This document shows positions 16,090-24,178 of a stretch of DNA of 62,449 nt, piece by piece; the stretch's first letter is position 1, and each line of letters starts with the position of its first letter. The stretch lies in the NCBI GenBank assembly GCA_027064305.1, contig JAMOPY010000046.1, positions 1 to 62,449 on the forward strand, given 5' to 3'. The notes under the pieces were generated by a model that worked only from the letters and a program-made list of their open reading frames with translations, was not told where the DNA came from and ran no database searches. The stretch is from Methanobacteriota archaeon. Its GTDB lineage: Archaea > JAADCQ01 > Methanopyri > Methanopyrales > Methanopyraceae. Both the position numbers and the translations under genes were made by a program.

Positions 16090-17466
16090 TTGTCCGAGGA
16101 GTGGCTGGAGCGGCTCCGGCCGATCCTCGAGCGCATGCCGGAGGTGAAGGTGCCGAAGAGGCACGTCCCGTTCAACGAGAAGCTGTTCAAGTACACCGGA
16201 CTCCCGCTCCTGGCGTACTTCGTCCTGTGCGAGATCCCCCTGTACGGGATGGCCCCGCAGGCCGTGGACTACTTCGCGAACCTGAGGGCCGTCATGGCGG
16301 GCAGCTTCGGGTCCCTGCTCACCCTGGGTATCGGGCCGATCGTGACCGCCTCCATCCTGCTGCAGCTGCTCGTCGGCGGTGACCTCCTCGAGCTGGACCT
16401 CACGGACCCGGAGGACCGGCGCCTGTTTCAATCCCTGCAGAAGTTCCTGGCCATCCTGCTCTGCTTCTTCGAGGGCGCCATGATGGTGTTCAGCGGGGCC
16501 GTGCCCCCGGCCGAGCCCAGTCCGCTGCTCGAGATCCTGCTCATCCTGCAGCTCGCGCTCGGCGGCATCCTCGTGATCTTCCTGGACGAGGTCGTGAGCA
16601 AGTGGGGAATCGGCTCGGGCGTGGGCCTGTTCATCGTCGCGGGCGTGTCCTCCCAGATCGTGATCGGCACGCTCAACCCGCTCCCCAGCCCGCAGCAGCC
16701 GGGACGACCGGCGGGCGCCCTGTGGGCGTTCCTGCAGACCGCGCTGCAGGGCTCGCCCGACTGGACCCTGCTGGCCCCCGTGCTGGGCGCGCTGATCACG
16801 TTCTTCGTCGTCCTGTACGTGGAGGGCATGCGGGTCGAGATCCCGATCGCGTTCTCCGGGATCCGGGGCGCCCGGGGTCGGTTCCCGGTCCGCCTGCTCT
16901 ACACGTCCAACATCCCCGTGATCCTGGCGACGGCGCTGTTCATGAACATCCGGCTCTGGGCGCTCGCCTTCCAGCGGATGGGCGTGCCCATCCTCGGCAA
17001 GCTGGACCCGCGCGGCCAGCCCGTCTCCGGTCTGGTGTACTACCTCTCGCCGCCCAACAGCATCGTGAAGACGCTCTCCGACCCGCTGCAGGCGCTCGGG
17101 TACACGATCGCGATGGTCGTGACCTCCACGTTCTTCGCCGTCCTGTGGGTCGAGCTGACGGGCATGGGCCCGAAGGACATCGCCGAGCACCTGCACCGGG
17201 CCGGGCTTCACATCCCGGGCTTCCGTCGGGACGTGCGCGTGCTGGAGAAGCGGCTGCGGCGCTACATCTACCCGGTGACCGTGATGGGTGGCGCCTTCGT
17301 CGGGCTGCTGGCGGCGGGCGCGGACCTGCTGGGCGCCCTGGGTGGGGGCACGGGCGTCCTGCTGACCGTGTCCATCCTGTACAACATGTACGAGGAGATC
17401 AAGCAGGAGCGGCTGATGGAGGCTCACCCGGTGGTGAGGAAGTTCCTGGAGCGAACCCTGCGGTAG
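16090..17466 (+). CDS. secY: Protein translocase subunit SecY
   Basis: 458 aa, ten hydrophobic membrane helices. The plug/helix-2 region (GSFGSLLTLGIGPIVTASILLQLL), the cytosolic loop ENNIPVA-like EIPIAFSGIRGARGRFPVRLLYTSNIPVI and the C-terminal TGVLLTVSILYNMYEEI identify archaeal SecY. It forms the membrane channel of the Sec pathway with SecE and Sec61-beta. The TTG start follows GGGTGG. It is the standard next gene after uL15. Confidence 0.97.
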   Translation: MSEEWLERLRPILERMPEVKVPKRHVPFNEKLFKYTGLPLLAYFVLCEIPLYGMAPQAVDYFANLRAVMAGSFGSLLTLGIGPIVTASILLQLLVGGDLLELDLTDPEDRRLFQSLQKFLAILLCFFEGAMMVFSGAVPPAEPSPLLEILLILQLALGGILVIFLDEVVSKWGIGSGVGLFIVAGVSSQIVIGTLNPLPSPQQPGRPAGALWAFLQTALQGSPDWTLLAPVLGALITFFVVLYVEGMRVEIPIAFSGIRGARGRFPVRLLYTSNIPVILATALFMNIRLWALAFQRMGVPILGKLDPRGQPVSGLVYYLSPPNSIVKTLSDPLQALGYTIAMVVTSTFFAVLWVELTGMGPKDIAEHLHRAGLHIPGFRRDVRVLEKRLRRYIYPVTVMGGAFVGLLAAGADLLGALGGGTGVLLTVSILYNMYEEIKQERLMEAHPVVRKFLERTLR

Positions 17467-18054
<588 letters not shown>

Positions 18055-18064
18055 GGTGGTGCCC

Positions 18065-18598
18065 GTGGACTGGGGCTCCCTCGCCCGACACTTCTACCCG
18101 CTCGTGGACCCCTTCCTCCGGTACTTCGGCCCGGCCCTGGGCATGCTCGTCGCGGCCGCCATAGTCATCTTCTTCATCGACGTGGTGTACGAGCTCGTCA
18201 TCGGCCGGGAGGAGCTGGAGCGGATCCAATCGAAGGTAAACGAGGTTAAGAAATACCAGCGAGAGCTCGAGAAGGCCAAGATGCTGGGGGACATGGAGCG
18301 CGTTCGAGAGCTGGAGGAGCGGATCCGGGACCACGCGCAGGAGACGTTCGAGATCCAGTCCCGGGTCATGATGAAGAACCTCAAGGCCATGTTGATCACG
18401 TTCCCGCCCATCATCGTGATCATCTACACGCTCGAGTACCGGCTCGCGCACTGGACGCTCAAGCTCCCCTTCCACGTGCCCTTCGTGGGGCGTGAGATCG
18501 GTCCCGTGGGCTGGTACATCCTGTGCGCGACCGTCGTCTCCCTTCCCCTCAAGCCTTTAGCCGAGCTGCTGGTGTCCCGGGTGCGCGGGGGTGGGTAA
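18065..18598 (+). CDS. Oxa1-superfamily membrane insertase-like protein (DUF106/EMC3)
   Basis: About 177 aa with three membrane segments: one N-terminal ([22 protein letters not shown]), then a long charged coiled coil (about residues 50-105), then two C-terminal helices. This is the archaeal DUF106 plan, related to YidC/EMC3, which inserts membrane proteins. GTG 18065 is chosen because GGGTGG ends 5 nt upstream; GTG 18056 and 18059 are also in frame. The location between adkA and eL34 is conserved in archaea. Confidence 0.9.
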   Translation: MDWGSLARHFYPLVDPFLRYFGPALGMLVAAAIVIFFIDVVYELVIGREELERIQSKVNEVKKYQRELEKAKMLGDMERVRELEERIRDHAQETFEIQSRVMMKNLKAMLITFPPIIVIIYTLEYRLAHWTLKLPFHVPFVGREIGPVGWYILCATVVSLPLKPLAELLVSRVRGGG

Positions 18599-18600
18599 CC

Positions 18601-18957
18601 GTGCCCGAGCCTCGGTACCGCTCCCGATCCCGCCGGCGGGTGTACAAGCGGACGCCCGGAGGACGCACCGTGATCCACTTCGAGAAGAAGATCCCGAACT
18701 GGCCCAAGTGCGGCGCCTGCGGCCGGCGGCTGAACGGCGTGATCCGGGGCCGCAACATCGACTTCCGGAAGACGCCGAAGACCCAGAAGCGCCCCAACCG
18801 ACCCTACGGCGGCGTGCTCTGCCCGGAGTGCATGCGGAAGCTGATCAAGGACAAGGTCCGGTACAAGTTCTGGCGGCAGAAGCGCGAGCAGCCGTGGCTG
18901 CCACCGCTGCCCGGTGAGGAGCCGCCGGAGCCGGCCGAGGAGGAGTCAGAGGAGTAG
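18601..18957 (+). CDS. rpl34e: Ribosomal protein eL34
   Basis: 118 aa from GTG 18601. [20 protein letters not shown] is the conserved N-terminus, followed by zinc-finger cysteines in [10 protein letters not shown] and CPECMRKLI. The C-terminal tail is acidic and Pro-rich ([12 protein letters not shown]), longer than in many archaea. It is in the same reading frame as the downstream cytidylate kinase, separated only by its TAG stop. Confidence 0.95.
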   Translation: MPEPRYRSRSRRRVYKRTPGGRTVIHFEKKIPNWPKCGACGRRLNGVIRGRNIDFRKTPKTQKRPNRPYGGVLCPECMRKLIKDKVRYKFWRQKREQPWLPPLPGEEPPEPAEEESEE

Positions 18958-18972
18958 ACGGGGTGCTTCCCG

Positions 18973-19545
18973 ATCGGCGTCGTCATCACCATCGGTGGCC
19001 CGCCGGGCTCCGGCACCACCACCATGGCCCGCCGCCTCGCCGAACACTTCGGACTCCGACACGTGTACGCCGGCCAGATCTTCCGGGAGATGGCGAAGGA
19101 GCGGGGAATGACCCTGGAGGAGTTCTCCCGGCTCGCCGAGGAGGACCCGGAGATCGACCTGGAGATCGATCGGAGGCAGCGCGAGGCCGCGGAGGAGGGG
19201 GACGTGGTGCTGGAGGGACGCCTCGCCGCGTTCGTCGCCGCCGGCGAGCTCGAGCACGTTCAGGGTCCGGACCTGGCCGACGTTAAGATCTGGTTGAAGG
19301 CACCCCTGGACGTCCGGGCGGAGCGCATCGCGCGCCGCGAGGGTATCTCGGTGGAGGAGGCGAAGCGCCGGATCCGGGAGCGCGAGCGGAGCGAGCTCAA
19401 GCGGTACCGGGAGATCTACGGCGTCGACCCCACGGACCTCACCATCTACGACCTGGTGCTCGACACCGCCGGGTGGAACGAGGACGAGACGTTCGAGATT
19501 CTCAAGGCGGCGGTAGAACCGGTGGTGAAGCGGGATCGAGCATGA
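18973..19545 (+). CDS. cmk: Cytidylate kinase; probable non-canonical ATC start
   Basis: The P-loop GGPPGSGTTT, the helix MARRLAEHFGLRHVYAGQIFREMA, DVVLEGRLAA and RERERSELKRYREIYG identify archaeal CMP kinase. The first canonical start in frame is ATG 19024, but it lies after the P-loop and would remove the nucleotide-binding loop. Between the eL34 stop (18955-18957) and that ATG there is no ATG, GTG or TTG in frame. An ATC at 18973 sits 7 nt after GGGGTG (18960-18965) and yields a normal N-terminus (IGVVITIGGPPGSG), so I place the start there as an inference. The missing Walker lysine (Thr) is common in archaeal members. The stop overlaps the next ATG. Confidence 0.85.
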   Translation: MGVVITIGGPPGSGTTTMARRLAEHFGLRHVYAGQIFREMAKERGMTLEEFSRLAEEDPEIDLEIDRRQREAAEEGDVVLEGRLAAFVAAGELEHVQGPDLADVKIWLKAPLDVRAERIARREGISVEEAKRRIRERERSELKRYREIYGVDPTDLTIYDLVLDTAGWNEDETFEILKAAVEPVVKRDRA

Positions 19546-20309
19546 GGGTGGGCGTGATCGGGGGCACCGGGTTCCGGCCCGGGCACCCCGAGGGCACCCG
19601 CACCGTCAACACCCCGTACGGCCGCGTCCGGGTGGAGATCACCCGACTGGGGGACCGCAGGGTCTACTTCATCAACAGGCACGGGCGGGGCCACGAGCGT
19701 CCGCCGCACCGGATCGAGTACCGGGCGATCGTCTGGGCGCTCAGGGAGATGGGCGTGGAGCGGATCCTGGCCACCAACTCGGTGGGCGTGATCAACGCGG
19801 ACGAGTACGAGCCCGGGGACCTGGTCCTGCCGGTCGACTTCCTGGACTTCACGAAGAGCCGCCCCACCACCTTCTACGACGACAAGGTGGTGCACGTGGA
19901 CGTGACCGAGCCCTACTGCCCGGAGCTTCGGAGGGCGCTCCGGGAGGCGGCCGAGGAGCTCGGGCTCGAGCTCAAGGAGGGGGCGGTGTACGTGGCCACC
20001 GAGGGGCCGAGGTTCGAGACGCCGGCCGAGATCCGCGCCTTCGCCCGGCTCGGTGGCGACGTCGTGGGCATGACCGGGTTCCCGGAGGTCGTGCTCGCCC
20101 GGGAGCTCGAGCTGTGCTACGCGACCGTGTGCATCTGCACCAACTACGCGGCCGGGGTGGACGAGCGGCGACGGACGGTGGACGAGGTGTTCGAGCTGGT
20201 CGAGCGGCTGCGGCCCCAGGTGGTCCGGTTGATCGAAGCCGCGATCGATCGGATCCCGGAGGAGCGGAACTGCCCGTGCGCCCGGGCGCTGGAGGGCGCC
20301 GAGGTATGA
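19542..20309 (+). CDS. Methylthioadenosine/methylthioinosine phosphorylase family
   Basis: 255 aa from ATG 19542 (ATGA overlap with cmk). IGGTGF at the N-terminus, the phosphate/substrate segments FINRHGRGHERPPHRIEYRA and TNSVGVIN, and TEGPRFETPAEIRAFARLGGDVVGMTGFPEVVLARE are hallmark motifs of the MTAP/PNP family II. It phosphorolytically cleaves a purine nucleoside; in methanogens a methylthioinosine-specific form is known, so the base specificity is uncertain. Confidence 0.9.
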   Translation: MRVGVIGGTGFRPGHPEGTRTVNTPYGRVRVEITRLGDRRVYFINRHGRGHERPPHRIEYRAIVWALREMGVERILATNSVGVINADEYEPGDLVLPVDFLDFTKSRPTTFYDDKVVHVDVTEPYCPELRRALREAAEELGLELKEGAVYVATEGPRFETPAEIRAFARLGGDVVGMTGFPEVVLARELELCYATVCICTNYAAGVDERRRTVDEVFELVERLRPQVVRLIEAAIDRIPEERNCPCARALEGAEV

Positions 20310-20575
20310 GCGATCGGCCGGAGGAGCGGCTGAGGTCGCTGCGGCTGATCCCGGACGATTACACGGTCCGTCCGCTGGCGCTCCGGTACCTGAAGAGGCT
20401 GGAGGATGATCACCCCGAGCTTCTGGAGGACGTCGTGCGTGAGGCGCTCGAGATCGCCCGGGAGGAGGGCCACTACGAGGTTCGGGCCGAGACGCTGAGG
20501 AAGGCGTACGCGAGGGTGAAGGGGATCAGCCTGGAGGAGGCGCGCCGGGAGTTCTTCCCGAAAGCGCTTAAATGA
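20306..20575 (+). CDS. Small all-helical protein of unknown function
   Basis: 89 aa from ATG 20306, overlapping the preceding stop (ATGA). It is predicted to be fully helical and charged: [38 protein letters not shown] recognise no family with certainty; it faintly resembles the small helical modules at the C-terminus of dark-operative reductases. No cysteines. Its stop region doubles as the TATA box of the RNA gene that follows. Confidence 0.6.
   Translation: MSDRPEERLRSLRLIPDDYTVRPLALRYLKRLEDDHPELLEDVVREALEIAREEGHYEVRAETLRKAYARVKGISLEEARREFFPKALK
20567..20573 (+). promoter_or_regulatory. TATA box of the H/ACA-like RNA
   Basis: CTTAAAT overlaps the end of the small helical gene. Its centre lies about 26 nt before base 20596, where the first RNA stem starts two bases later. 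This is the same arrangement as at tRNA-Gly. Confidence 0.5.
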
Positions 20576-20593
20576 GTCGACCCGACCCCGGAA

Positions 20594-20728
20594 GCGGCCG
20601 GGCGCGGCGGCCCGCCGGAGAACGATGACGGCGGGCGGAACCCGCCCGGTACACGCAGCCGGCGGGGCGGAGGCGGCCGGTCGCGTCGGCCGACCGTGAC
20701 CGCCCCGTCCTTTGGGCCGGGCACAGCC
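20594..20728 (+). ncRNA. Candidate double-hairpin H/ACA guide RNA
   Basis: The only long gap here (20576-20738) folds into two GC-rich hairpins, each followed by an ACA. Hairpin 1: lower stem CCGGGCG (20598-20604)/CGCCCGG (20643-20649), internal loop CGGCGG/CGGAACC, upper stem CCCGCCG (20611-20617)/CGGCGGG (20629-20635), apical loop GAGAACGATGA with GA and ATGA elements suited to a K-loop bound by L7Ae. ACA is at 20651-20653, 15 nt after the upper stem, the known H/ACA spacing. Hairpin 2: CGGGGCGG (20663-20670)/CCGCCCCG (20700-20707), again with ACA (20723-20725) 15 nt later, but with no clear two-sided pocket. A TATA box stands at the right distance. The target is not identified. Confidence 0.6.
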
Positions 20729-20738
20729 GCGTCACCCC

Positions 20739-21101
20739 TCAGAACGTGAGTAGGTCGGCCGCCCCCTCCAGCTCCTTGCGGCACTCATCGCACGCGATCC
20801 GCCCCGTCACGCTGACCACGTCGTACCGGGACGGTGCCAGCCGGGCGTAGTACACGTTCGGCTTCTTCCCCAGGATCCCGCGCGCGAGCGACGACAGCAG
20901 CTCCCGGAGCTTGGACTCGAACACCTCCACGTCCTCCCGGACCAGGTTCCGAGTCTCCAGCGAGACCCCCACGCAGCCGCACGGCATCGCGAACACCGTC
21001 AGCTGCAGCACGCCCACGGGCTTCCCCAGCAAGTTCGACAGGCGCGACTCGGCCCGCCGCCGGGCCTCAGTCAGCCTCGACGGTTGCAGGCCGGCCGGCA
21101 T
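20739..21101 (-). CDS. Small cysteine-containing protein of unknown function at the end of the hcg operon
   Basis: 120 aa from ATG 21101, overlapping the U32-like gene by 35 bp. It has two cysteine pairs, MPCGCVGV (about 40-43) and ACDECRKEL (about 103-106), spaced to bind zinc or an Fe-S cluster, around a helical middle and the phrase NVYYARLAPSRYDVVSVTG. I do not recognise the family. Its position as last gene of the operon that starts with hcgC makes a role in FeGP cofactor assembly possible but unproven. Confidence 0.55.
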   Translation of the reverse strand: MPAGLQPSRLTEARRRAESRLSNLLGKPVGVLQLTVFAMPCGCVGVSLETRNLVREDVEVFESKLRELLSSLARGILGKKPNVYYARLAPSRYDVVSVTGRIACDECRKELEGAADLLTF

Positions 21102-22119
21102 CCGTCAACCCGCCCCGGTAACTCACGGCCCGCTCCGCCAGCCGCTCGCAGAACCCGCACTCCGAGCACCTCTGATCGCACCGACCGGCCCGCTCCAGCA
21201 GCCCGTCGAGCTCCCGGTTGTCCAGGTGAACCAGGTGCCGCAGCGTAGTGGGACAGTCCAGGATGTCGAGCAGGTTCCCATCGTACCGGCGCTGCAGGTA
21301 CGCCCTCACCGCGCGCCGGATCCACCGGGTCGAGTTGGCGCGCCCCGCGATCTTGAACGAGTCCACCCCCAGCCTCCGGTACTCATCCACGTCCTCCGGA
21401 CGCACGAACGGCTGCTGCACCAGCAGCGTCGGGTTGTTCAGCCGCTCCGAGACGCACCGGACGTAGTACGAGTCCTCCACGACCCCCGCCTCGGAGCGGG
21501 TTGCGTGGGAGAACAGGCAGAAGTGGTACGGCCGGTACGGGCAGTCGGGCAGGCACCCCTCGTTCACGATGATCCGCAACCGGGCGGAGACCTCGCCCGC
21601 GATGGCCTCGACCACGTCCAGGCGCCGGTTCACGTTCGTGTCCAGGGTGATCTCGTCCACGCCCAACTCGTCGTAGTATCGGGCCCGTCGGGGCGTGTTC
21701 ACCTCCGAGACGCAGGAGACGGACACGTGGAAACCCCGCTCGAGGGCGGCGCGGATCAGGAGTGGGTCCGACAGCACCAGGTGCTCCACCCCGGCGTCGT
21801 CAAGCTCGGAGAGCGTACGCTCGAACCCGGAGAACCCGTCCCGGTTCGAGACGACCTCCGCCGTGCAGAGTGGGTTCATCACGATCTCCAGGTCGACGTC
21901 GTGCGAGTCGCACGCCTCGGCCACGGACTCGACCGTGTCCACGTCCACGTGGACGACGGTGGCCCGGCCGGTGCCCAGGGCCGGCAGGCCCATGTACACC
22001 CGGGTCACCTCGGGCTCGTCGGAGAACCAGTCGAGCAGGCGCTCGGTGGAGTCGGGATCGCCGGGAGAGGGGATGGAGAACAAGGGCCCCGCTCTCTCGG
22101 TGGGTGGCGAAACGATCAA
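21067..22119 (-). CDS. U32-family (UbiU/RlhA-like) protein with probable Fe-S cysteines
   Basis: 350 aa from TTG 22119. The TIM-barrel-like N-terminal part has repeating beta-strand motifs (VTRVYMGLPALG, VEHLVLSDPLL, VDEITLDTNVNR). The U32 core shows IIVNEGCLPDCPYRPYHFC and VDSFKIAGRANS. A C-terminal cluster CDQRCSECGFC follows. Cysteines of this kind hold a [4Fe-4S] cluster in U32 hydroxylases (UbiU/V, RlhA, TrhP), so an oxygen-independent hydroxylation role is conceivable. It starts 9 bp after hcgB on the same strand. Confidence 0.7.
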   Translation of the reverse strand: MIVSPPTERAGPLFSIPSPGDPDSTERLLDWFSDEPEVTRVYMGLPALGTGRATVVHVDVDTVESVAEACDSHDVDLEIVMNPLCTAEVVSNRDGFSGFERTLSELDDAGVEHLVLSDPLLIRAALERGFHVSVSCVSEVNTPRRARYYDELGVDEITLDTNVNRRLDVVEAIAGEVSARLRIIVNEGCLPDCPYRPYHFCLFSHATRSEAGVVEDSYYVRCVSERLNNPTLLVQQPFVRPEDVDEYRRLGVDSFKIAGRANSTRWIRRAVRAYLQRRYDGNLLDILDCPTTLRHLVHLDNRELDGLLERAGRCDQRCSECGFCERLAERAVSYRGGLTDAGRPATVEAD

Positions 22120-22128
22120 GTGAGCTGT

Positions 22129-22647
22129 TTATTCCTTCGATGAGTCGTCATGATACTTGGTAACATCACGCCGCCCGTGCACCATACCGAGCCGCTCGAG
22201 CGCCCGCCGGGTCTCCCGCCTCACGGCCTCGCGAACGGACAGCCCGTGCAGCACGTGCGGAGGGGATAGGGCGGCCGTGAGCACGCGGCACCGGTCGTCC
22301 ACGAAGACGGTCATCGCCCCGGAGCCGGGGACCCCGAGGCGACCCCGGGCGATCGCGACGTCGGCGTCCGAGGTCTGAACGCCCAGCAGGGCCTTGAAGA
22401 GGGCGGGGCACGGGGTCGCGTCCGCCATCTCGGTGGGCACCTCGTGCATCTCCGCCTCCGGGAGCCCGAACGATCGCAGGACCTCGTTGACCGCCTCCAG
22501 CTTCTCCCGGTTGGAGGTGACCACCACGATGCGGTCGGCGGTCCGGAGACGCTCGCGGACGGCCCGGACCTCCTCCTCGCGGTCACCCAGACGGCGACCC
22601 TCGCTCGACTCCCTGACGGCGCGCAGCAGGAGCCTACCGAGGCTCAC
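22129..22647 (-). CDS. hcgB: HcgB, FeGP cofactor guanylyltransferase
   Basis: 172 aa from GTG 22647, overlapping hcgG by 14 bp. RIVVVTSNREKLEAVNEVL and TPCPALFKALLGVQTSDADVAIARGRLGVPGSGA match the DUF3236/HcgB family. HcgB attaches GMP to the pyridinol precursor of the FeGP cofactor of [Fe]-hydrogenase Hmd (established for Methanococcus/Methanothermobacter proteins). The surrounding hcg genes agree. Confidence 0.85.
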   Translation of the reverse strand: MSLGRLLLRAVRESSEGRRLGDREEEVRAVRERLRTADRIVVVTSNREKLEAVNEVLRSFGLPEAEMHEVPTEMADATPCPALFKALLGVQTSDADVAIARGRLGVPGSGAMTVFVDDRCRVLTAALSPPHVLHGLSVREAVRRETRRALERLGMVHGRRDVTKYHDDSSKE

Positions 22648-24178
22648 AGGCCGGTCGAGCCCCCGTCCGCTCCGCGATCCTCCGGGCCACCCGGGGCAGG
22701 ACCGCGGTCACCAGGGCCTCGTCCGCCTCCTCCACGGCCCTCCGGTCGTCGCCCCCCATCCCGTGCACGGTCGCGTCCAGCTCCTCGTTGAGCAGCCGCA
22801 CCGTGACCCGCTCCACCCACGCGTCCGGGTCGCTGATGAGGATCTCCGAGACCCCGACCTCGTCCAGCGCCTTGGCAAGACCCCAGGCCGGGAACCGGCC
22901 CCCCAGCAGGGCGATCGTGTCCCCGTTAACCTCGCGGGCGACCTCCAGCGCGCTCCTCACCCGGGGCTCGAGCTCTCGGGCCCGACCGGACCGCAGGGCG
23001 GCCACCCAGTGAACGTCCCCTACGGGGATCCCGGAGACGTCGTTCGGGTACACCAGGTCCTCGCCGAGCATCAGGGAGGCTCGCACGATACCGTCGAGCT
23101 CGCTCCAACCGGCCGGAACGCTCGTCTGACCGTACCTGTCCCCGAGGACCCGCTTCATGAGCGCGAACACCCGGGGGAGCCCGAACCTACCGCGACGGGC
23201 GGTTCCGGGCTCGTAACCCACCATGTACCCGTGGTGGTTCCCGGGGAAGCCGGAGATGGCCCCGTTCAGGCCGGCCCGCAGGCCGGCGGCGAGCTCGTCC
23301 CGGTAGGCCCCGTTCGTGATCACCACCTTGCCGGGGGCCAGGATCCGCGCCGCGACCACGGCCCGTCGAAAGGCCGTCAGCCGGTCGTCGGCCCGGTTGA
23401 ACGGTCCTCCCTCGATCGCCAGGTAATCGACCCCTAGGTCCTCCACCGCCGCCCGAAGTCCGTCCGCCAGATCGTCCTCCCCGTCTCCCACGTGCAGGAT
23501 GGCGCCGACGCCCGCGCCCACCTCCCGGGCGGCGCGCACCACCCGCCGCATCTCCTCGAGCGGCGCCGCGTGACCCTCGGCCCCCTGACCGCCCTCCCCG
23601 GTCACGTTGACGCACACGGAGGAGGCGACCTTGAGCCACTCGAGCGGGTCCTCGTCCTGCCCACGCTCCCGGTCCATCAGCCGCCGGTGGACGCGGCCCC
23701 GGGGGCACTCCACGCAGGGGGGACCCTGGAGGTAGCAGGTCCCCTCACACTCGGTGACGTCCCGGGGAAACCTCATCGGCCCGCGGGCCCCGAGGTGATC
23801 CACGTCCACGGGAACGCGGACGCGGTCCACGAGCCGGCGGAAGAGCTCGATGGGACGCATCCCGGCGCGCTCGGCGGCGTCGGCCACCGCGTAGGCGCAC
23901 ACGTGCAGGCAGAGGCCCATCCGGTCCGCCAACTCCGCGTTCGCCAGGATGATCTCCGGTGGTTGGTCGGACGCGCACGGTCCCACGGCGAGCTCGATCA
24001 GGTCGCAGCCCATGGGGAAGGTGCGGAGGTTGTCCCCCAGAGCCTCCAGCTCGCGGTCCGAGAGCTCCAGTAGGTCCGACACCAGTCCGTCCACGTCTAG
24101 CCCGCCTCCGTACGCCCGGCGCTTCAGCTCGAGGGCTGCGTCGAGGGACTCGCACGCTTCCCGGAGCAGGTCAAGCAA
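22634..24178 (-). CDS. hcgG: HcgG, FeGP cofactor biosynthesis protein
   Basis: 514 aa from TTG 24178. The protein has an N-terminal helical region, cysteine-rich CEGTCYLQGPPCVECPRG (about 142-159, a candidate metal or Fe-S site), NVTGEGGQGAEGH, IEGGPFN and SGFPGNHHGYMVGYEPGTARRGRFGLPR. Among hcg genes the length and position fit HcgG, whose exact chemistry I cannot assign; assembly of the CO/acyl ligands is a possibility. The assignment is by context plus the other six family members being recognised, so it is less certain than the others. It overlaps hcgA by 55 bp. Confidence 0.7.
   Translation of the reverse strand: MLDLLREACESLDAALELKRRAYGGGLDVDGLVSDLLELSDRELEALGDNLRTFPMGCDLIELAVGPCASDQPPEIILANAELADRMGLCLHVCAYAVADAAERAGMRPIELFRRLVDRVRVPVDVDHLGARGPMRFPRDVTECEGTCYLQGPPCVECPRGRVHRRLMDRERGQDEDPLEWLKVASSVCVNVTGEGGQGAEGHAAPLEEMRRVVRAAREVGAGVGAILHVGDGEDDLADGLRAAVEDLGVDYLAIEGGPFNRADDRLTAFRRAVVAARILAPGKVVITNGAYRDELAAGLRAGLNGAISGFPGNHHGYMVGYEPGTARRGRFGLPRVFALMKRVLGDRYGQTSVPAGWSELDGIVRASLMLGEDLVYPNDVSGIPVGDVHWVAALRSGRARELEPRVRSALEVAREVNGDTIALLGGRFPAWGLAKALDEVGVSEILISDPDAWVERVTVRLLNEELDATVHGMGGDDRRAVEEADEALVTAVLPRVARRIAERTGARPACEPR

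Noticed and set aside
20576-20738. RNase P RNA, SRP RNA or box C/D RNA as the identity of the structured gap
   Set aside because: Too short for RNase P or SRP RNA and without their conserved core; no matched C and D boxes. H/ACA geometry fits better.
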